From Candidatus Aenigmatarchaeota archaeon (GTDB lineage Archaea > Aenigmatarchaeota > Aenigmatarchaeia > CG10238-14 > SCSR01), in the NCBI GenBank assembly GCA_016187415.1, contig JACPJT010000004.1, positions 17,995 through 81,994 of the forward strand: DNA of 64,000 nt. Direction: 5' to 3'. The notes beneath the pieces are model-generated. The model searched no databases. It saw only the letters and a list, made by a program, of their open reading frames with translations, and was not told the DNA's origin. Position 1 is the first letter of the stretch. Every line of letters begins with the position of its first letter. Shown here one piece after another: positions 31,893-40,922 of this stretch. The translations under genes and the position numbers were made by a program.

Positions 31893-32247
31893 TTGGGTGC
31901 GGCTCCTTTCGTTGTAATGATTCTGGAATAAATCCCGTATAATCTGTCCTAAAAAAATCAATATCACCAGCTCTCATAGACGGTATCATAAAGGGTTCCC
32001 CATCTCTTATTACAGTTCTTGGACTATCATCTAAATATCTAACTTCATTATACACATTCGGGTCAATATGGTCAGTATAAGACCACACTATTTGAACTCG
32101 TGGTCCTCTATTCATATCTAATTCTCTTCTTGTCTGTGAGTAATGAATTACACCGTTAGAATCAACATACGGAATTTCAAAAGTAGTAATTGCTCCTAAT
32201 CTAACAATGTCACCCGGTCTTAAACCCAATTGTTTAGCTGTTGCCAT
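31876..32247 (-). CDS. Hypothetical protein
   Basis: A 123-residue protein: MATAKQLGLRPGDIVRLGAI, FEIPYVDSNGVIHYSQTRRE, and RGPRVQIVWSYTDHIDPNVY, then YLDDSPRTVIRDGEPFMIPS. Beta-rich; the GDIVRLG start resembles a small barrel. No family recognised. It replaces the expected S8 gene position on the opposite strand. Confidence 0.5.
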   Translation of the reverse strand: MATAKQLGLRPGDIVRLGAITTFEIPYVDSNGVIHYSQTRRELDMNRGPRVQIVWSYTDHIDPNVYNEVRYLDDSPRTVIRDGEPFMIPSMRAGDIDFFRTDYTGFIPESLQRKEPHPIIRIA

Positions 32248-32544
32248 ACTTTAAACAATCATAGTTAACTATTTAAAGTTTCAAAAACAGCCGCGTACCC
32301 GCTTGCAATTTGCGTCCCACTTCGTTCTATTATCAGAATTAAATACTTGTATGTTAACAATTAATTTATGTTATACAAATTGTGATACGACAATTCTGAA
32401 CATGAGTCTAAACTTTTTCGAGTATGGAAATCGATATCATATATCTAGGTAAATTTTTATAAATAAATTTACCTCTGAATTTTTTGTCGCTCGTCAACCG
32501 CATTTTCCATATTATTTATTAAAATCAGAGGACAAGATGGTAGT
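32248..32544. other. 297-nt intergenic region with a TATA-containing palindrome
   Basis: No convincing gene. The main feature is a palindrome at 32447-32474 described separately. AT-rich sequence near 32268 (TATTTAAAG) may be the promoter of the leftward gene. Confidence 0.4.
32447..32474. promoter_or_regulatory. Palindrome AGGTAAATTT-N8-AAATTTACCT over a TATA element
   Basis: Perfect 10-bp arms flank TTATAAAT, a TATA-box-like core. The distance to the prepilin peptidase ATG is about 70 nt. The arrangement would let a dimeric repressor block TBP. It could also form an RNA hairpin if transcribed from further upstream. Confidence 0.55.
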
Positions 32545-33408
32545 ATGGACATTAATTACATCCCTTTAGCCACGGCATTTATCGGGACTATAATTGCGGC
32601 AATATGGGATCTAAAAACCACAGAAGTTCCTGACCAGCTGCCGTACATAATGATTGGTATTGGCTTGTTGTTCTATGGATACCAGTCAATAATAGAAATG
32701 AGCATTTGGCCGATTGCAAACAGCCTGATTTACGGTCTTGCTTTTTTGGGATTTGGCGGATTCATGTATTATATGGGACAATGGGGAGGTGCAGATGCAT
32801 TCATCTTATCCGCGCTTGGTTTTCTTTTACCCGTCGCACCATTGGGGTTCACCAACACCATCTTCCAGTTTCCCATAAGTTATTTCATTAATGTTTTCCT
32901 TGTCGGTTCTGTTTACATGCTCCTCTATGCGGTCGTGTTTGCGCTGAAAAACAAGAGAATATTTTCTGATTTTTATATGGGAATGAAAGCAAACAGCAGA
33001 ATGATATTGGCAAGTTCTTTGGTGACGTTGATTGTTTTTTTCGTGGCGTCCCTGATCACAACGCAACTAATCTACCAGTCATTAGACATTATGAAAGCCC
33101 TTCTATATTCCCTATATCCATTTGTATCTGTCGCACTCATCTATGCTGTCTTGAAGTTTGTCAAAGCGGTTGAAATTCATGGATTCAAAAGACAAATTCC
33201 CATATCGCAATTGAAAGTCGGCGATATGCTGTTGTCCGAGAGGAAGCTGATAGGCGTAACCAAAGAAGACATCAAAACTTTAAGAAAGTCTGGTAAAAAA
33301 TACGTTGACATCAAGCTTGGCGTCCCATTCGCAGTCGCCTTTCCTGTCGCGCTCTTGGTTACGTTGCTGTATGGCGACCTGATTTTGTTTCTGGTTAAAC
33401 TGATTTAG
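32545..33408 (+). CDS. A24 prepilin/preflagellin peptidase
   Basis: A 287-residue membrane aspartic protease. The first catalytic Asp is in AIWDLKTTEVPD (Asp22), the second in WGGADAF (Asp84), fitting the family's D...GxGD pattern. Around six hydrophobic segments surround a soluble part (QIPISQLKVGDMLLSERKLI). It would clip class III signal peptides of pilins or archaellins. No archaellum cluster is nearby. It is convergent with the DMT gene. Confidence 0.85.
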   Translation: MDINYIPLATAFIGTIIAAIWDLKTTEVPDQLPYIMIGIGLLFYGYQSIIEMSIWPIANSLIYGLAFLGFGGFMYYMGQWGGADAFILSALGFLLPVAPLGFTNTIFQFPISYFINVFLVGSVYMLLYAVVFALKNKRIFSDFYMGMKANSRMILASSLVTLIVFFVASLITTQLIYQSLDIMKALLYSLYPFVSVALIYAVLKFVKAVEIHGFKRQIPISQLKVGDMLLSERKLIGVTKEDIKTLRKSGKKYVDIKLGVPFAVAFPVALLVTLLYGDLILFLVKLI

Positions 33409-34294
33409 AACCCATTCTAAGTTGTTCCCTCGCAATTAAAGCCGACGTGACTAGAACTATTGAGCCGCCAATGATTTGCACGACGCTTAATGTCTCGCCT
33501 AATAATAACCACGCAAACGGCGCGCCTATTATAGGACCCAAAGAGCGCAGAGCCGATACGATCCACCCCTTTACGGTTTTTAATGATGCAAACCACATGG
33601 TCAAGCCGACTACGTTAAAGAGAATGACATATGAAATAAAATATGTCCATCCTATTGTTTCGTTCAATGTCTGCACCACAGGTGCAAATATCAGCATCAG
33701 TGGGAATAGGATTATACCCCCGAGACCAAGCGTAATCGCATTCGATATTTTGGATCCAAGCCTTGTCGACAGTTTTGATCCGTAAATGTATGAAAGCGAA
33801 AAGAATCCCATCGCCAATATGACGAGCATGTCACCGAATTGCGCCTTGCCGAATTTCAATATGCCGCCGGTTGACAAGATTACCGCGCCTGCAAGATGTA
33901 TTGCAAGCAATATCAAATGCGATGGGTTGACCCTTTCTTTTTTCAATAGCCAATGCCAAAGCAAAACAAAATACGGCTCTGCTTTAGTGAAGAATATCGC
34001 CTTGATGCCTTCTGTTATGCTGAGACCATAAACGAAAATTGTAGTTCCGGCCAACGGACGCAGCAGAGTCATCAAAGATATGTTTTTTAAGTTTTTCCTG
34101 ATTTCAGTGAGATTTATTTTTTCTCCGGTCAGAAGGATGACAATGAACAACAGAAGTGAACCGAGTATGCCTCCCATGGACGCTATGATCAGGGGATGCA
34201 AATGCCTTGTCGCACCGCTCTGCAATATAGTTGCGATGCTTGAAAAGAATGGCGACAGAATCGCGAATACTAGCCCGTAATGCACGCGCCTCAT
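33395..34294 (-). CDS. EamA/DMT superfamily transporter
   Basis: A 299-residue protein with about ten hydrophobic helices in two repeats. The second repeat end, GPIIGAPFAWLLLGETLSVV, with the following QIIGGSIVLV, is the EamA signature, and the first repeat has the matching FFTKAEPYFVLLWHWLLKKE. It likely moves a metabolite across the membrane. Its ATG overlaps the DUF192 gene's stop by 4 nt. Confidence 0.85.
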   Translation of the reverse strand: MRRVHYGLVFAILSPFFSSIATILQSGATRHLHPLIIASMGGILGSLLLFIVILLTGEKINLTEIRKNLKNISLMTLLRPLAGTTIFVYGLSITEGIKAIFFTKAEPYFVLLWHWLLKKERVNPSHLILLAIHLAGAVILSTGGILKFGKAQFGDMLVILAMGFFSLSYIYGSKLSTRLGSKISNAITLGLGGIILFPLMLIFAPVVQTLNETIGWTYFISYVILFNVVGLTMWFASLKTVKGWIVSALRSLGPIIGAPFAWLLLGETLSVVQIIGGSIVLVTSALIAREQLRMGSKSV

Positions 34295-34623
34295 TTAACC
34301 ATCAGCTTGTCACCTAATTTCACCGTTACGTTTCTTTTGGTTTCTAAACAATAATTTGCATTCGGCGATGAATAAATTTTCCAGCTCCTGGAATCAGTTG
34401 ACAACGGCACAGAACTTTGAATGTTGACCACCTTGAATTCGGCATCCAGAAAAACAAGTTTCAAGTTTTGTTTAACAAACGGCATCCATAAACAGTTTCC
34501 GTATATCAAGGCGCCGTCATGATTTCTCATGGGATCGAACATCAAGCCCGTGATAGAGCGTAGCCCCCTGCAATCCTTGACTTTGAGTGTTTTGTTTCTG
34601 GCTTTGATTTTCAGGAATTTCAT
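34291..34623 (-). CDS. DUF192 protein
   Basis: A 110-residue protein with GLMFDPMRNHDGALIYGNCL, WMPFVKQNLKLVFLDAEFKV and an end AKxCLE-like (ANYCLETKRNVTVKLGDKL). This is the DUF192 beta fold, function unknown, often secreted in bacteria; here no signal peptide is evident. It overlaps both its neighbours by 4 nt, so serS, this gene and the transporter form an operon. Confidence 0.8.
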   Translation of the reverse strand: MKFLKIKARNKTLKVKDCRGLRSITGLMFDPMRNHDGALIYGNCLWMPFVKQNLKLVFLDAEFKVVNIQSSVPLSTDSRSWKIYSSPNANYCLETKRNVTVKLGDKLMVK

Positions 34624-35903
34624 TTCTTTTCCAACTTTTCTATTCCAAACATGTAAGGCCTCAGAACTTTCGGAATAATCACACTGCCATCTTTTTGTTG
34701 GAACTGTTCGATAATCGCAATCATCGTCCTGCTAGTCGCCAGCGCTGTATTATTCAGTGTGTGAACAAATCCTTTCACAGGTTTGCCCTCGCCCTCTTTG
34801 TACCGTATTCCCAATCTTCTTGCCTGATAATCCGTGCAATTCGAATTGGATCCCATCTCCCTGAATTGTCCGTCAGACATCCAGAATTCCGTGTCGTACT
34901 TCTTTGCGGCTATGCTTCCTATGTCGCCCGTACAAACGTTGACCACACGATAATGCAGTCCCAATGACTGGTACAACAACTCGGAATTTCTCTGCAATTC
35001 TTCATGCAATTTCCACGACTGTTCCGGCAAAGAGAAAACAAGCTGCTCAACCTTGTTGAAGTGGTGCATCCTATACAACCCTTTTGTGTACTTTCCGTGC
35101 GCCCCGACTTCCTTTCTAAAACACGGCGACACCCCGCCAAACATTATAGGAAACTTGGTCGCATCAAGAATCTCGTCCATGAACATTACAACCATTGGAT
35201 GCTCGCTTGTAGCTATCATGTACGCGTCTTCATTTTCTATTTTGTAAGTGACCTGCTGGAAATCGGTCAAATCTATGACGCCTTCATACGGTTTTTTTCT
35301 GATCATCAGAGGCGGCGATATGATGGTGAATCCTTTCTTGCGCAAAACATCCAGCGCGAACTTTTGCAAAGCAATATCAAGAAAAACCAACTCATCATTC
35401 ATATAATAAAATCTTTCACCAGCCACTTTTGCGCCGCGTTCGATATCTATCAAACCGAGATTTTCCAGAATTGTCAAATGGTCTTTCGGTTGGAAGTCAA
35501 ACTTTGGCGGAGTCCCCCACTTTCTTATTTCCACGTTATCTGTGTCGTCCTTGCCCAGAGGCACACTTTCATGGAGAATATTCGGTATCCCCATCAGCAG
35601 CGATTTTTCCTTTATTTCCAATTCGGATAATTTTGCATCGTTTTTGCCGATGGTCGTGTCGACCTTTTTTGCCTGTGTTAATTCTTTTTTGGCTGTCTTT
35701 CCCGTCTTTTTCAGCTTAGCTATCGATACGCTTAACTGGTTCCTGATTTGTCTCATAGAATTTATTTCAGATTGCAGTTTTCTCCATTGAGCATCGACTT
35801 TGACCAGTTCTTCGAGAAGCTTGAGTTTTTCCGGGTCGTTTCTCCTCTTCAGATTCTCTCTGACTAAAGACGGGGTTTCCCTTATGAGTTTGATGTCAAG
35901 CAT
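34620..35903 (-). CDS. serS: Seryl-tRNA synthetase
   Basis: A 427-residue class II synthetase of the common (bacterial/eukaryotic) type. The N-terminal coiled coil spans about 25-105. Motif 2 is CFRKEVGAHGKYTKGLYRMH, and motif 3 runs through NNTALATSRTMIAIIEQFQQ, then GSVIIPKVLRPYM. It charges tRNA-Ser, one gene for which lies at 15056. First gene of the serS-DUF192-DMT operon. Confidence 0.96.
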   Translation of the reverse strand: MLDIKLIRETPSLVRENLKRRNDPEKLKLLEELVKVDAQWRKLQSEINSMRQIRNQLSVSIAKLKKTGKTAKKELTQAKKVDTTIGKNDAKLSELEIKEKSLLMGIPNILHESVPLGKDDTDNVEIRKWGTPPKFDFQPKDHLTILENLGLIDIERGAKVAGERFYYMNDELVFLDIALQKFALDVLRKKGFTIISPPLMIRKKPYEGVIDLTDFQQVTYKIENEDAYMIATSEHPMVVMFMDEILDATKFPIMFGGVSPCFRKEVGAHGKYTKGLYRMHHFNKVEQLVFSLPEQSWKLHEELQRNSELLYQSLGLHYRVVNVCTGDIGSIAAKKYDTEFWMSDGQFREMGSNSNCTDYQARRLGIRYKEGEGKPVKGFVHTLNNTALATSRTMIAIIEQFQQKDGSVIIPKVLRPYMFGIEKLEKK

Positions 35904-35961
35904 AAATTACATTTGTTATTCGTTTTTAAAATAGATAACCAGATTAATCATGTCGGCTTTG

Positions 35962-36456
35962 TTATTTGAACAGATCATCCATTTTTTCCTGTAATTCATG
36001 TTTTTGTTGTTGTTTGTAGGCAGCTTCGGGTAATTGGCGTCTAAATGTTTTTACAGCATCGTATATTTCTGCTTTCTTTTCTGCCCATAGAGCCAAGTAT
36101 TCCTTTTGCAACGGCGTCAGTTGTTCTTCTGTCGTAGGATTGTATTCAAGGTCTTCCACCTCTTTCATTATCTGCCTGACGTTTATTTCCCTGTATTGAC
36201 TGCCGTATTTGTCTCCGAAATCGTATGACGTGCATCGGACTGCCAAATCGAAGATTGCCCTGAGAGGTATGGATAACATTTTGTCGACAATCTTAAGCGA
36301 TTGGAAATCCTGTTCGGATAATAGAAAATTTTGTCTCAGGTCTTGTACAGTAGAGATAAATTTAGCCTTGAATCCTGGAGAACCCAATATACGATTCTTA
36401 TACAATTCCACATCATACGATGGTTCCGTCCCGCTTCTGATATTCACATTTTCCAT
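35962..36456 (-). CDS. Hypothetical protein, helical
   Basis: A 164-residue protein rich in helix-forming residues: VELYKNRILGSPGFKAKFIS, LSEQDFQSLKIVDKML, IPLRAIFDLAVRCTSYDFGD, then a long charged segment ending KQQQKHELQEKMDDLFK (coiled coil). No family recognised. It sits alone downstream of serS on the same strand but upstream in transcription, with its own promoter. Confidence 0.5.
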   Translation of the reverse strand: MENVNIRSGTEPSYDVELYKNRILGSPGFKAKFISTVQDLRQNFLLSEQDFQSLKIVDKMLSIPLRAIFDLAVRCTSYDFGDKYGSQYREINVRQIMKEVEDLEYNPTTEEQLTPLQKEYLALWAEKKAEIYDAVKTFRRQLPEAAYKQQQKHELQEKMDDLFK

Positions 36457-36604
36457 GAAACTAGTGTTCTGTCAACCTTTAAATAAAACACACCGGGCGT
36501 ATTATTACCGTGCACACGGCTCTCATTCTGCTGAAAATGGAGGAATAGGTGTCTTGAATAGCAAGGTAAATAATAAATATTTCTACGAATTCAAATAATG
36601 TATA

Positions 36605-37891
36605 ATGTCGCCCGGATTGAAGAGAAGCCTGAGCTTGTTTGATGCGACTGTGTACGGCATTGGCATAATTCTCGGCGCTGGAATATACGCATTGATTGGG
36701 CAGGCCGCAGGCATGACGGGTAACTCTGTCTGGATATCATTTATCATCGGGGCACTGGTTGCATCATTCACAGGCCTGAGTTATGCGGAACTCGCTACAA
36801 TGATGCCCAGAGCTGCGGCAGAATACGTTTATCTGAAAAAAAGCGGCAGCAAACTCATCGGTTTCTTGATTGGATGGCTCATAATGTTCACCGGTGTTGC
36901 TTCCGCAGCAACTGTCGCACTGGGATTTGCCGGATACTTCAACGGTCTCTTTGGATTGCCTGTAATCATCAGTGCAATAGCGCTTATTGTCATACTGTCG
37001 TACATCAGTTTCCTCGGCATAAAGGAATCTTCGCGTCTGAACGTGATCTTCACAGGAATTGAGGTGATAGGACTTGCGATAGTCATAATCTTGGGTGTCA
37101 TTGCCTTCGGAAAAACCAATATAAATTATCTGGAAATGAGCAATGGTTCGAAGGGCATACTTGCTGCTGCCGCACTTGTGTTTTTTGCGTATATCGGATT
37201 TGAAGACATAGCCAACATGGCTGAAGAAACTAAAAACCCAAAAAAAGTTTTGTATAAGGCGTTTATTCTTGCGGTGACCATCACGACGCTGCTGTATGTG
37301 TTGACATCCATAGCCGCGGTAACGCTGGCTACGCCAAGCGAGTTAAGTCAATCTAAATCTCCTCTGGCGCTCGCCGCTTCTAAAACTTTTCTGGGTGGCA
37401 GTGCATTTACTGTGCTGTCGTATATCGCGCTATTCGCTACCGCAAACACCGTTCTTGTGATAATGATCGTGAGTGCTAGGATGTTGTACGGAATGTCTAA
37501 GAGTGGTGCGTTGCCTAAGAAATTAGGCAGAGTGCATGCGAACAAAAGAACTCCTTACATTGCAATAGCATTGGTGATGTTGGCTTCCATTGTATTTGTT
37601 TTCTTCGGCGAGATAGCGGTGGTAGCGAATATAACAAGCTTAGGCGCATTTATCATATTCGGTTTGGTTAACGGCGCCTTGATATGGCTGAGGTACAAGT
37701 ATCCAAATATGAAGAGACCTTTCAAGACACCGATAAACATTGGTAGGTTTCCTGTTCTTGCGTTTCTAGGATTGATAACATCTGGTTTGATGGTGTTCCA
37801 GTTCAGTTACGAAATTGTATTTTACACAGGCATGGCTGTAGTAGCTGGTGTTGTCGTATACCTGTTAATAGAAAAAAGAATACTTCGATAA
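36605..37891 (+). CDS. APC superfamily amino acid permease
   Basis: A 428-residue transporter with about twelve helices. The first helix has YGIGIILGAGIYALIGQAAG, the GxG substrate-binding loop typical of APC transporters, and FVFFAYIGFEDIANMAEETK-type sequence (helix 6) follows. It probably takes up amino acids or polyamines with cation coupling. Auxotrophy would fit a reduced genome, though this is inference. Confidence 0.9.
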   Translation: MSPGLKRSLSLFDATVYGIGIILGAGIYALIGQAAGMTGNSVWISFIIGALVASFTGLSYAELATMMPRAAAEYVYLKKSGSKLIGFLIGWLIMFTGVASAATVALGFAGYFNGLFGLPVIISAIALIVILSYISFLGIKESSRLNVIFTGIEVIGLAIVIILGVIAFGKTNINYLEMSNGSKGILAAAALVFFAYIGFEDIANMAEETKNPKKVLYKAFILAVTITTLLYVLTSIAAVTLATPSELSQSKSPLALAASKTFLGGSAFTVLSYIALFATANTVLVIMIVSARMLYGMSKSGALPKKLGRVHANKRTPYIAIALVMLASIVFVFFGEIAVVANITSLGAFIIFGLVNGALIWLRYKYPNMKRPFKTPINIGRFPVLAFLGLITSGLMVFQFSYEIVFYTGMAVVAGVVVYLLIEKRILR

Positions 37892-38064
37892 ATTTGGTCT
37901 TTATAGTCACCGATATTGGTTGTGTTTTGGCTTACGCATATCTTATCGCGAGGAAAATATAACACTGATTATTTTACAAAACATCTTTTATATAGTCCGG
38001 TAGGAGAAAGAACGCCTATTTGTCTAATTCGTTGTGGTACGTGTTCTTGTATTAGCAATTTAAT
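37892..38064. other. Intergenic stretch
   Basis: 173 nt. It contains TTTTATATAG (37988-37997) as a possible promoter. A short frame (SPVGERTPICLIRCGTCSC) is open here without a start; no gene is supported. Confidence 0.35.
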
Positions 38065-38304
38065 ATGTTTCACATAAATATCAGGTACAGGGGTGTACCC
38101 CCTACCGTATCTAAAGAATCCAAAAATTGTAATATCTACCGTTGGTTCTTTTCCTGGAACATTCTTTATCCAAGTCCAGAAGCTTTCAGAGATAATATAA
38201 AATTTCTTTCCATGTTCTCCTTTACAAATATCAAACCAAAATTATTGGACTTTTCTAATGGTGTTCCTGTTGATTTTAATATGACGATGGCTGCTAGAAG
38301 TTAA
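38065..38304 (+). CDS. Doubtful small gene or remnant
   Basis: A 79-residue open frame, MFHINIRYRGVPPTVSKESK, then YPSPEAFRDNIKFLSMFSF and LDFSNGVPVDFNMTMAARS. The second half looks protein-like, but there is no ribosome-binding site and no known family. It ends 4 nt before the convergent tyrS stop. It may be a decayed gene end. Confidence 0.3.
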   Translation: MFHINIRYRGVPPTVSKESKNCNIYRWFFSWNILYPSPEAFRDNIKFLSMFSFTNIKPKLLDFSNGVPVDFNMTMAARS

Positions 38305-38307
38305 TTT

Positions 38308-39387
38308 CTATCGTGTTATTTGAGCATTATTTACAATTTCATAAAGTTTTTTGGCATTGCCTTTTTCAAAATGTTTTCGGATAGGATATAATATTTCATC
38401 TAGTGCTATTGATGTTTCTTTCTTTAAGTCAAGAGGGTGAAGGGTCCCTTTCCTAAATATGCTCTCAAGTTCTTCGTATTTTTGGATTTCCAAGTCTCCT
38501 CCAAATTTTGACGGTCGGTTTATTATTCTAGAATCAAATTTTCTGAGAATTACGTATTTCCAGATTTCAAGTATAGGATTTCCCTCCGCAATTTTTTCTG
38601 GGCAGAATGCTTTATTGATTTTTTCTTCGATTTCATTTTTGTTATCATGTATGAATATTGCCGTCTGGGGTTTCGATTTACTCATTTTATCTTCTATTTG
38701 AAGTGTTGCTGTTTCCTGCCCCATCCTTCCCTTTATTCCTTGAAGACCAGCAAGAAGATGATGGTGAACGCAAACTCGTGGTGTTTGCCCTAGTTTTGGA
38801 GCTAATTCTCGTGAGAGAATTGTCGCATGCCGCTGGTCCATCCCAAGTTGTAAAATATCAGCTCCCATATAGAAAGGATCCCATGCCTGCATCATAGGAT
38901 AAAGAAGTTGCGCTGTATATTTCATCTCAGTTTCACTTCTTCCCATTATCGGGCTGGCTCTTAGTGTCCTCTCGACTGTAACACTTTTTGCGACATCTAT
39001 AACACCTTTCCAATATGAATCATCATTTACAGCGTCACTTGTCCATAGTATCTTTATTTTTTTGATGTCTACACCACATGCTTTCCAGCCTTCGATAAAA
39101 TATTCTCCTACTTTTTTGATAAGCTCTAAATTTCCACCCATTTTATTATTGATATATCCGAACCAGTCAGCAATCCAAAGAATGAAATCCACTTTAGCTT
39201 CCAGAAAGTCGTTTATCTTGATGGCTCTTAGAATTCCACTGCCGAGATGTAAAGTACCGGACGGCTCAAACCCGTCATAAGCAACTGGTTTCTGTTTAGT
39301 TTCCAGTAACTGTGTTAAATCTTGCTCTGTGATAATTTCTTCTGTTGGTGGTTTTTTGATTAGCTCCAAGCGTGTTTCTAAATCCAT
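38308..39387 (-). CDS. tyrS: Tyrosyl-tRNA synthetase
   Basis: A 359-residue archaeal/eukaryotic-type TyrRS. The Rossmann core has VAYDGFEPSGTLHLGSGIL (HIGH-type HLGS), LQLGMDQRHATILSRELAPK (tyrosine recognition), and the KMSKS loop IEDKMSKSKPQTAIF. The C-terminal domain is short, as in archaea. A 45-residue frame ends 1 nt upstream of its ATG on the same strand. Confidence 0.96.
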   Translation of the reverse strand: MDLETRLELIKKPPTEEIITEQDLTQLLETKQKPVAYDGFEPSGTLHLGSGILRAIKINDFLEAKVDFILWIADWFGYINNKMGGNLELIKKVGEYFIEGWKACGVDIKKIKILWTSDAVNDDSYWKGVIDVAKSVTVERTLRASPIMGRSETEMKYTAQLLYPMMQAWDPFYMGADILQLGMDQRHATILSRELAPKLGQTPRVCVHHHLLAGLQGIKGRMGQETATLQIEDKMSKSKPQTAIFIHDNKNEIEEKINKAFCPEKIAEGNPILEIWKYVILRKFDSRIINRPSKFGGDLEIQKYEELESIFRKGTLHPLDLKKETSIALDEILYPIRKHFEKGNAKKLYEIVNNAQITR

Positions 39388-39388
39388 T

Positions 39389-39526
39389 TTATTCCTCTAT
39401 TATATTTTCTATTTTAGGTTTTAACAGATTAATTAAATCATCTACTCGCATTTTCATGCCATAAAACAAGTCATCAGAACCGAAGTTTACCTTTTCTTTT
39501 TGATTTATTGAGGCATCAAAAACCAC
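39389..39526 (-). CDS. Small protein upstream of tyrS
   Basis: A 45-residue frame from GTG 39526: VVFDASINQKEKVNFGSDDL, then FYGMKMRVDDLINLLKPKIE. The frame is open further upstream without ATG. Its stop is separated from the tyrS ATG by 1 nt, suggesting an operon. It reads as helical and charged. No family recognised; the start is uncertain. Confidence 0.42.
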   Translation of the reverse strand: MVFDASINQKEKVNFGSDDLFYGMKMRVDDLINLLKPKIENIIEE

Positions 39527-39598
39527 CCTACCGAGCGGTGCACGATATAAAGGATAAATAGTTTATTGTTAAATCAATCATGGCGAGACACGGATATT

Positions 39599-39991
39599 AT
39601 GGCAGAGAGAATTATTACATTGAGACCTCATCATATCGATAGGTTTGTAAGTTATTATTATAAATTTCAAAATATGTTTGATAACCCACATGCTTTAGAA
39701 GCAAGATATGGAAGTGAAATGGTAAAACAACTTAAAACTCTTTATGGTTTTGTTGCTTCTGGTGGAACAGGCGAAGAATATATCTTAGTAAGGAGCGGAC
39801 TTGATTCAATATGCAGTATGTGTCCAATAAAAAGGGATGCTTGCTCAGAGCCTGATTCGCTGAGTGTATGGAATGGCTCTGGGAAAGTTATAGAAGAAAT
39901 GGATTTAAGAGATGGATTTCTGTATTCTATAAGCGAGTTTTTAGAAAAAGTGAGACAACTTTATTCTGGAAGAAATCCAGTAAATAAATAG
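39599..39991 (+). CDS. DUF1284-like protein
   Basis: A 130-residue protein from ATG 39599 (the longer frame from TTG 39566 adds an unlikely start). The opening TLRPHHIDRFVSYYYKFQ and the Cys motif SGLDSICSMCPIKRDACSEP follow the DUF1284 layout (RPHH near the N-terminus, CxxCP plus a later Cys), a family proposed to bind a metal or iron-sulfur cluster. Function unknown. Promoter TATAAAGGATAAATAG lies 30-50 nt upstream. Confidence 0.6.
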   Translation: MAERIITLRPHHIDRFVSYYYKFQNMFDNPHALEARYGSEMVKQLKTLYGFVASGGTGEEYILVRSGLDSICSMCPIKRDACSEPDSLSVWNGSGKVIEEMDLRDGFLYSISEFLEKVRQLYSGRNPVNK

Positions 39992-40003
39992 GTATTTTTG
40001 CTC

Positions 40004-40135
40004 TTAAGAGGAGACACCCCAACATAATTTTACATGACGATTGAATATAATCGGTGCTATATTTCCCGAAGGGTTGGGGTTTAGTGTAACGGTCGGCAAA
40101 CCCGAAAAACTCAAAGTAAATTTGGAGTCCGTCAT
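40004..40135 (-). CDS. Possible small protein in the 39992-40193 gap
   Basis: A 43-residue frame from ATG 40135: MTDSKFTLSFSGLPTVTLNP, then NPSGNIAPIIFNRHVKLCWG. It reads as a beta-rich peptide. TTTATAAA at 40161-40168 lies about 28 nt from this ATG and also about 28 nt from the divergent gene at 40194, so one near-symmetric TATA could serve both. The gap also contains inverted repeats (CCCCAAC/GTTGGGG at 40017/40073; TGTAACGG/CCGTTACA at 40085/40150). Confidence 0.35.
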   Translation of the reverse strand: MTDSKFTLSFSGLPTVTLNPNPSGNIAPIIFNRHVKLCWGVSS

Positions 40136-40193
40136 ATTCAAGAGCAATCCCGTTACATTGTTTTATAAATTACTGTTACATTACTAGTTAATA

Positions 40194-40628
40194 ATGACGA
40201 GCCGAAAAAAACTTCAACAAATAATGAACGATATTTGGCGTATTCAACTAAAAGCTACTGCCTTAGGTTGGGATAGTAGGCAAACATATGAAGCGTATAA
40301 ACATTTACTTCCTTCTGAAGTAACAATGATAGATTTTCCATTTGGAAATTTAAATTGTGCGGGTTATGCTTTGGATTTGGGGCGCACAACAAGCGAACCA
40401 TGGTTTTATTTGGATAGGGGTTATGATGAAGTTAGTTTTGCGACGCGAGGTGGGGTCTATATTTTATATCATGAAAAAGACTGGATTCATATGGGCAAAG
40501 TCATAAGTAGTGAGAGAGGAATCTCCAAGTGGGGATGGACCGATCCGATATTTGAGCATCCAATAGACTTTTATCCTGGTCCATGGGAAGTGTGTAGATT
40601 CTTTAAGCGAGAGAATCTATTTAGATAA
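40194..40628 (+). CDS. Papain-like (DUF7689/NlpC-like) protein
   Basis: A 144-residue protein. FGNLNCAGYALDLGRTTSEP W is followed by a beta segment, then DWIHMGKVISSERGISKWGW and IFEHPIDFYPGPWEVCRFF. The order NC-x-YAL, then an H-containing strand, then SKWG and EHP resembles small papain-fold proteins in which Cys and His form the active site. This is by-eye similarity; substrate and function are unknown. It has a TATAAA promoter. Confidence 0.5.
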   Translation: MTSRKKLQQIMNDIWRIQLKATALGWDSRQTYEAYKHLLPSEVTMIDFPFGNLNCAGYALDLGRTTSEPWFYLDRGYDEVSFATRGGVYILYHEKDWIHMGKVISSERGISKWGWTDPIFEHPIDFYPGPWEVCRFFKRENLFR

Positions 40629-40922
40629 AGAATATTCTAAAAATTTCCAGAATTGCGGCCAACTCTTTTTTACAGAATCAGGATACTTTATTTTGACGTT
40701 GCCTCTTTTTTGCATGGCAAGAGATTGTACGACCCTATGATCTTTCGATGTCACTTCCTCTTGTCTTAATGCATCTTCCATCTCATCTATTCTGTCGCTT
40801 TCATGCCCCCTTAGACTTGGCCATCTCATCGCCCCTTCTTGAGCATTCATAATGCCGAATGCACGGGCAAAACAATAATCTTCTGCATGTTGCGGATTAA
40901 ATTCCATTTTTCCATCCTTCAA
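40617..40922 (-). CDS. Hypothetical protein with uncertain start
   Basis: A 101-residue frame from TTG 40922 (ATG 40907 is the first ATG). MEFNPQHAEDYCFARAFGIM, RWPSLRGHESDRIDEMEDAL, and SVKKSWPQFWKFLEYSLSK suggest a helical protein. The reading frame stays open for about 24 codons upstream with protein-like composition (LARTSVSFLREASSYIQWL) but has no normal start before a TAG. The start codon may have been lost. Confidence 0.42.
   Translation of the reverse strand: MKDGKMEFNPQHAEDYCFARAFGIMNAQEGAMRWPSLRGHESDRIDEMEDALRQEEVTSKDHRVVQSLAMQKRGNVKIKYPDSVKKSWPQFWKFLEYSLSK

Noticed and set aside
40085-40157. TGTAACGG/CCGTTACA inverted repeat spanning 73 nt, tRNA-like in length
   Set aside because: No T-arm (TTCRA), no workable anticodon arm, and the T-stem position does not pair. 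A minus-strand small frame explains the region at least as well.
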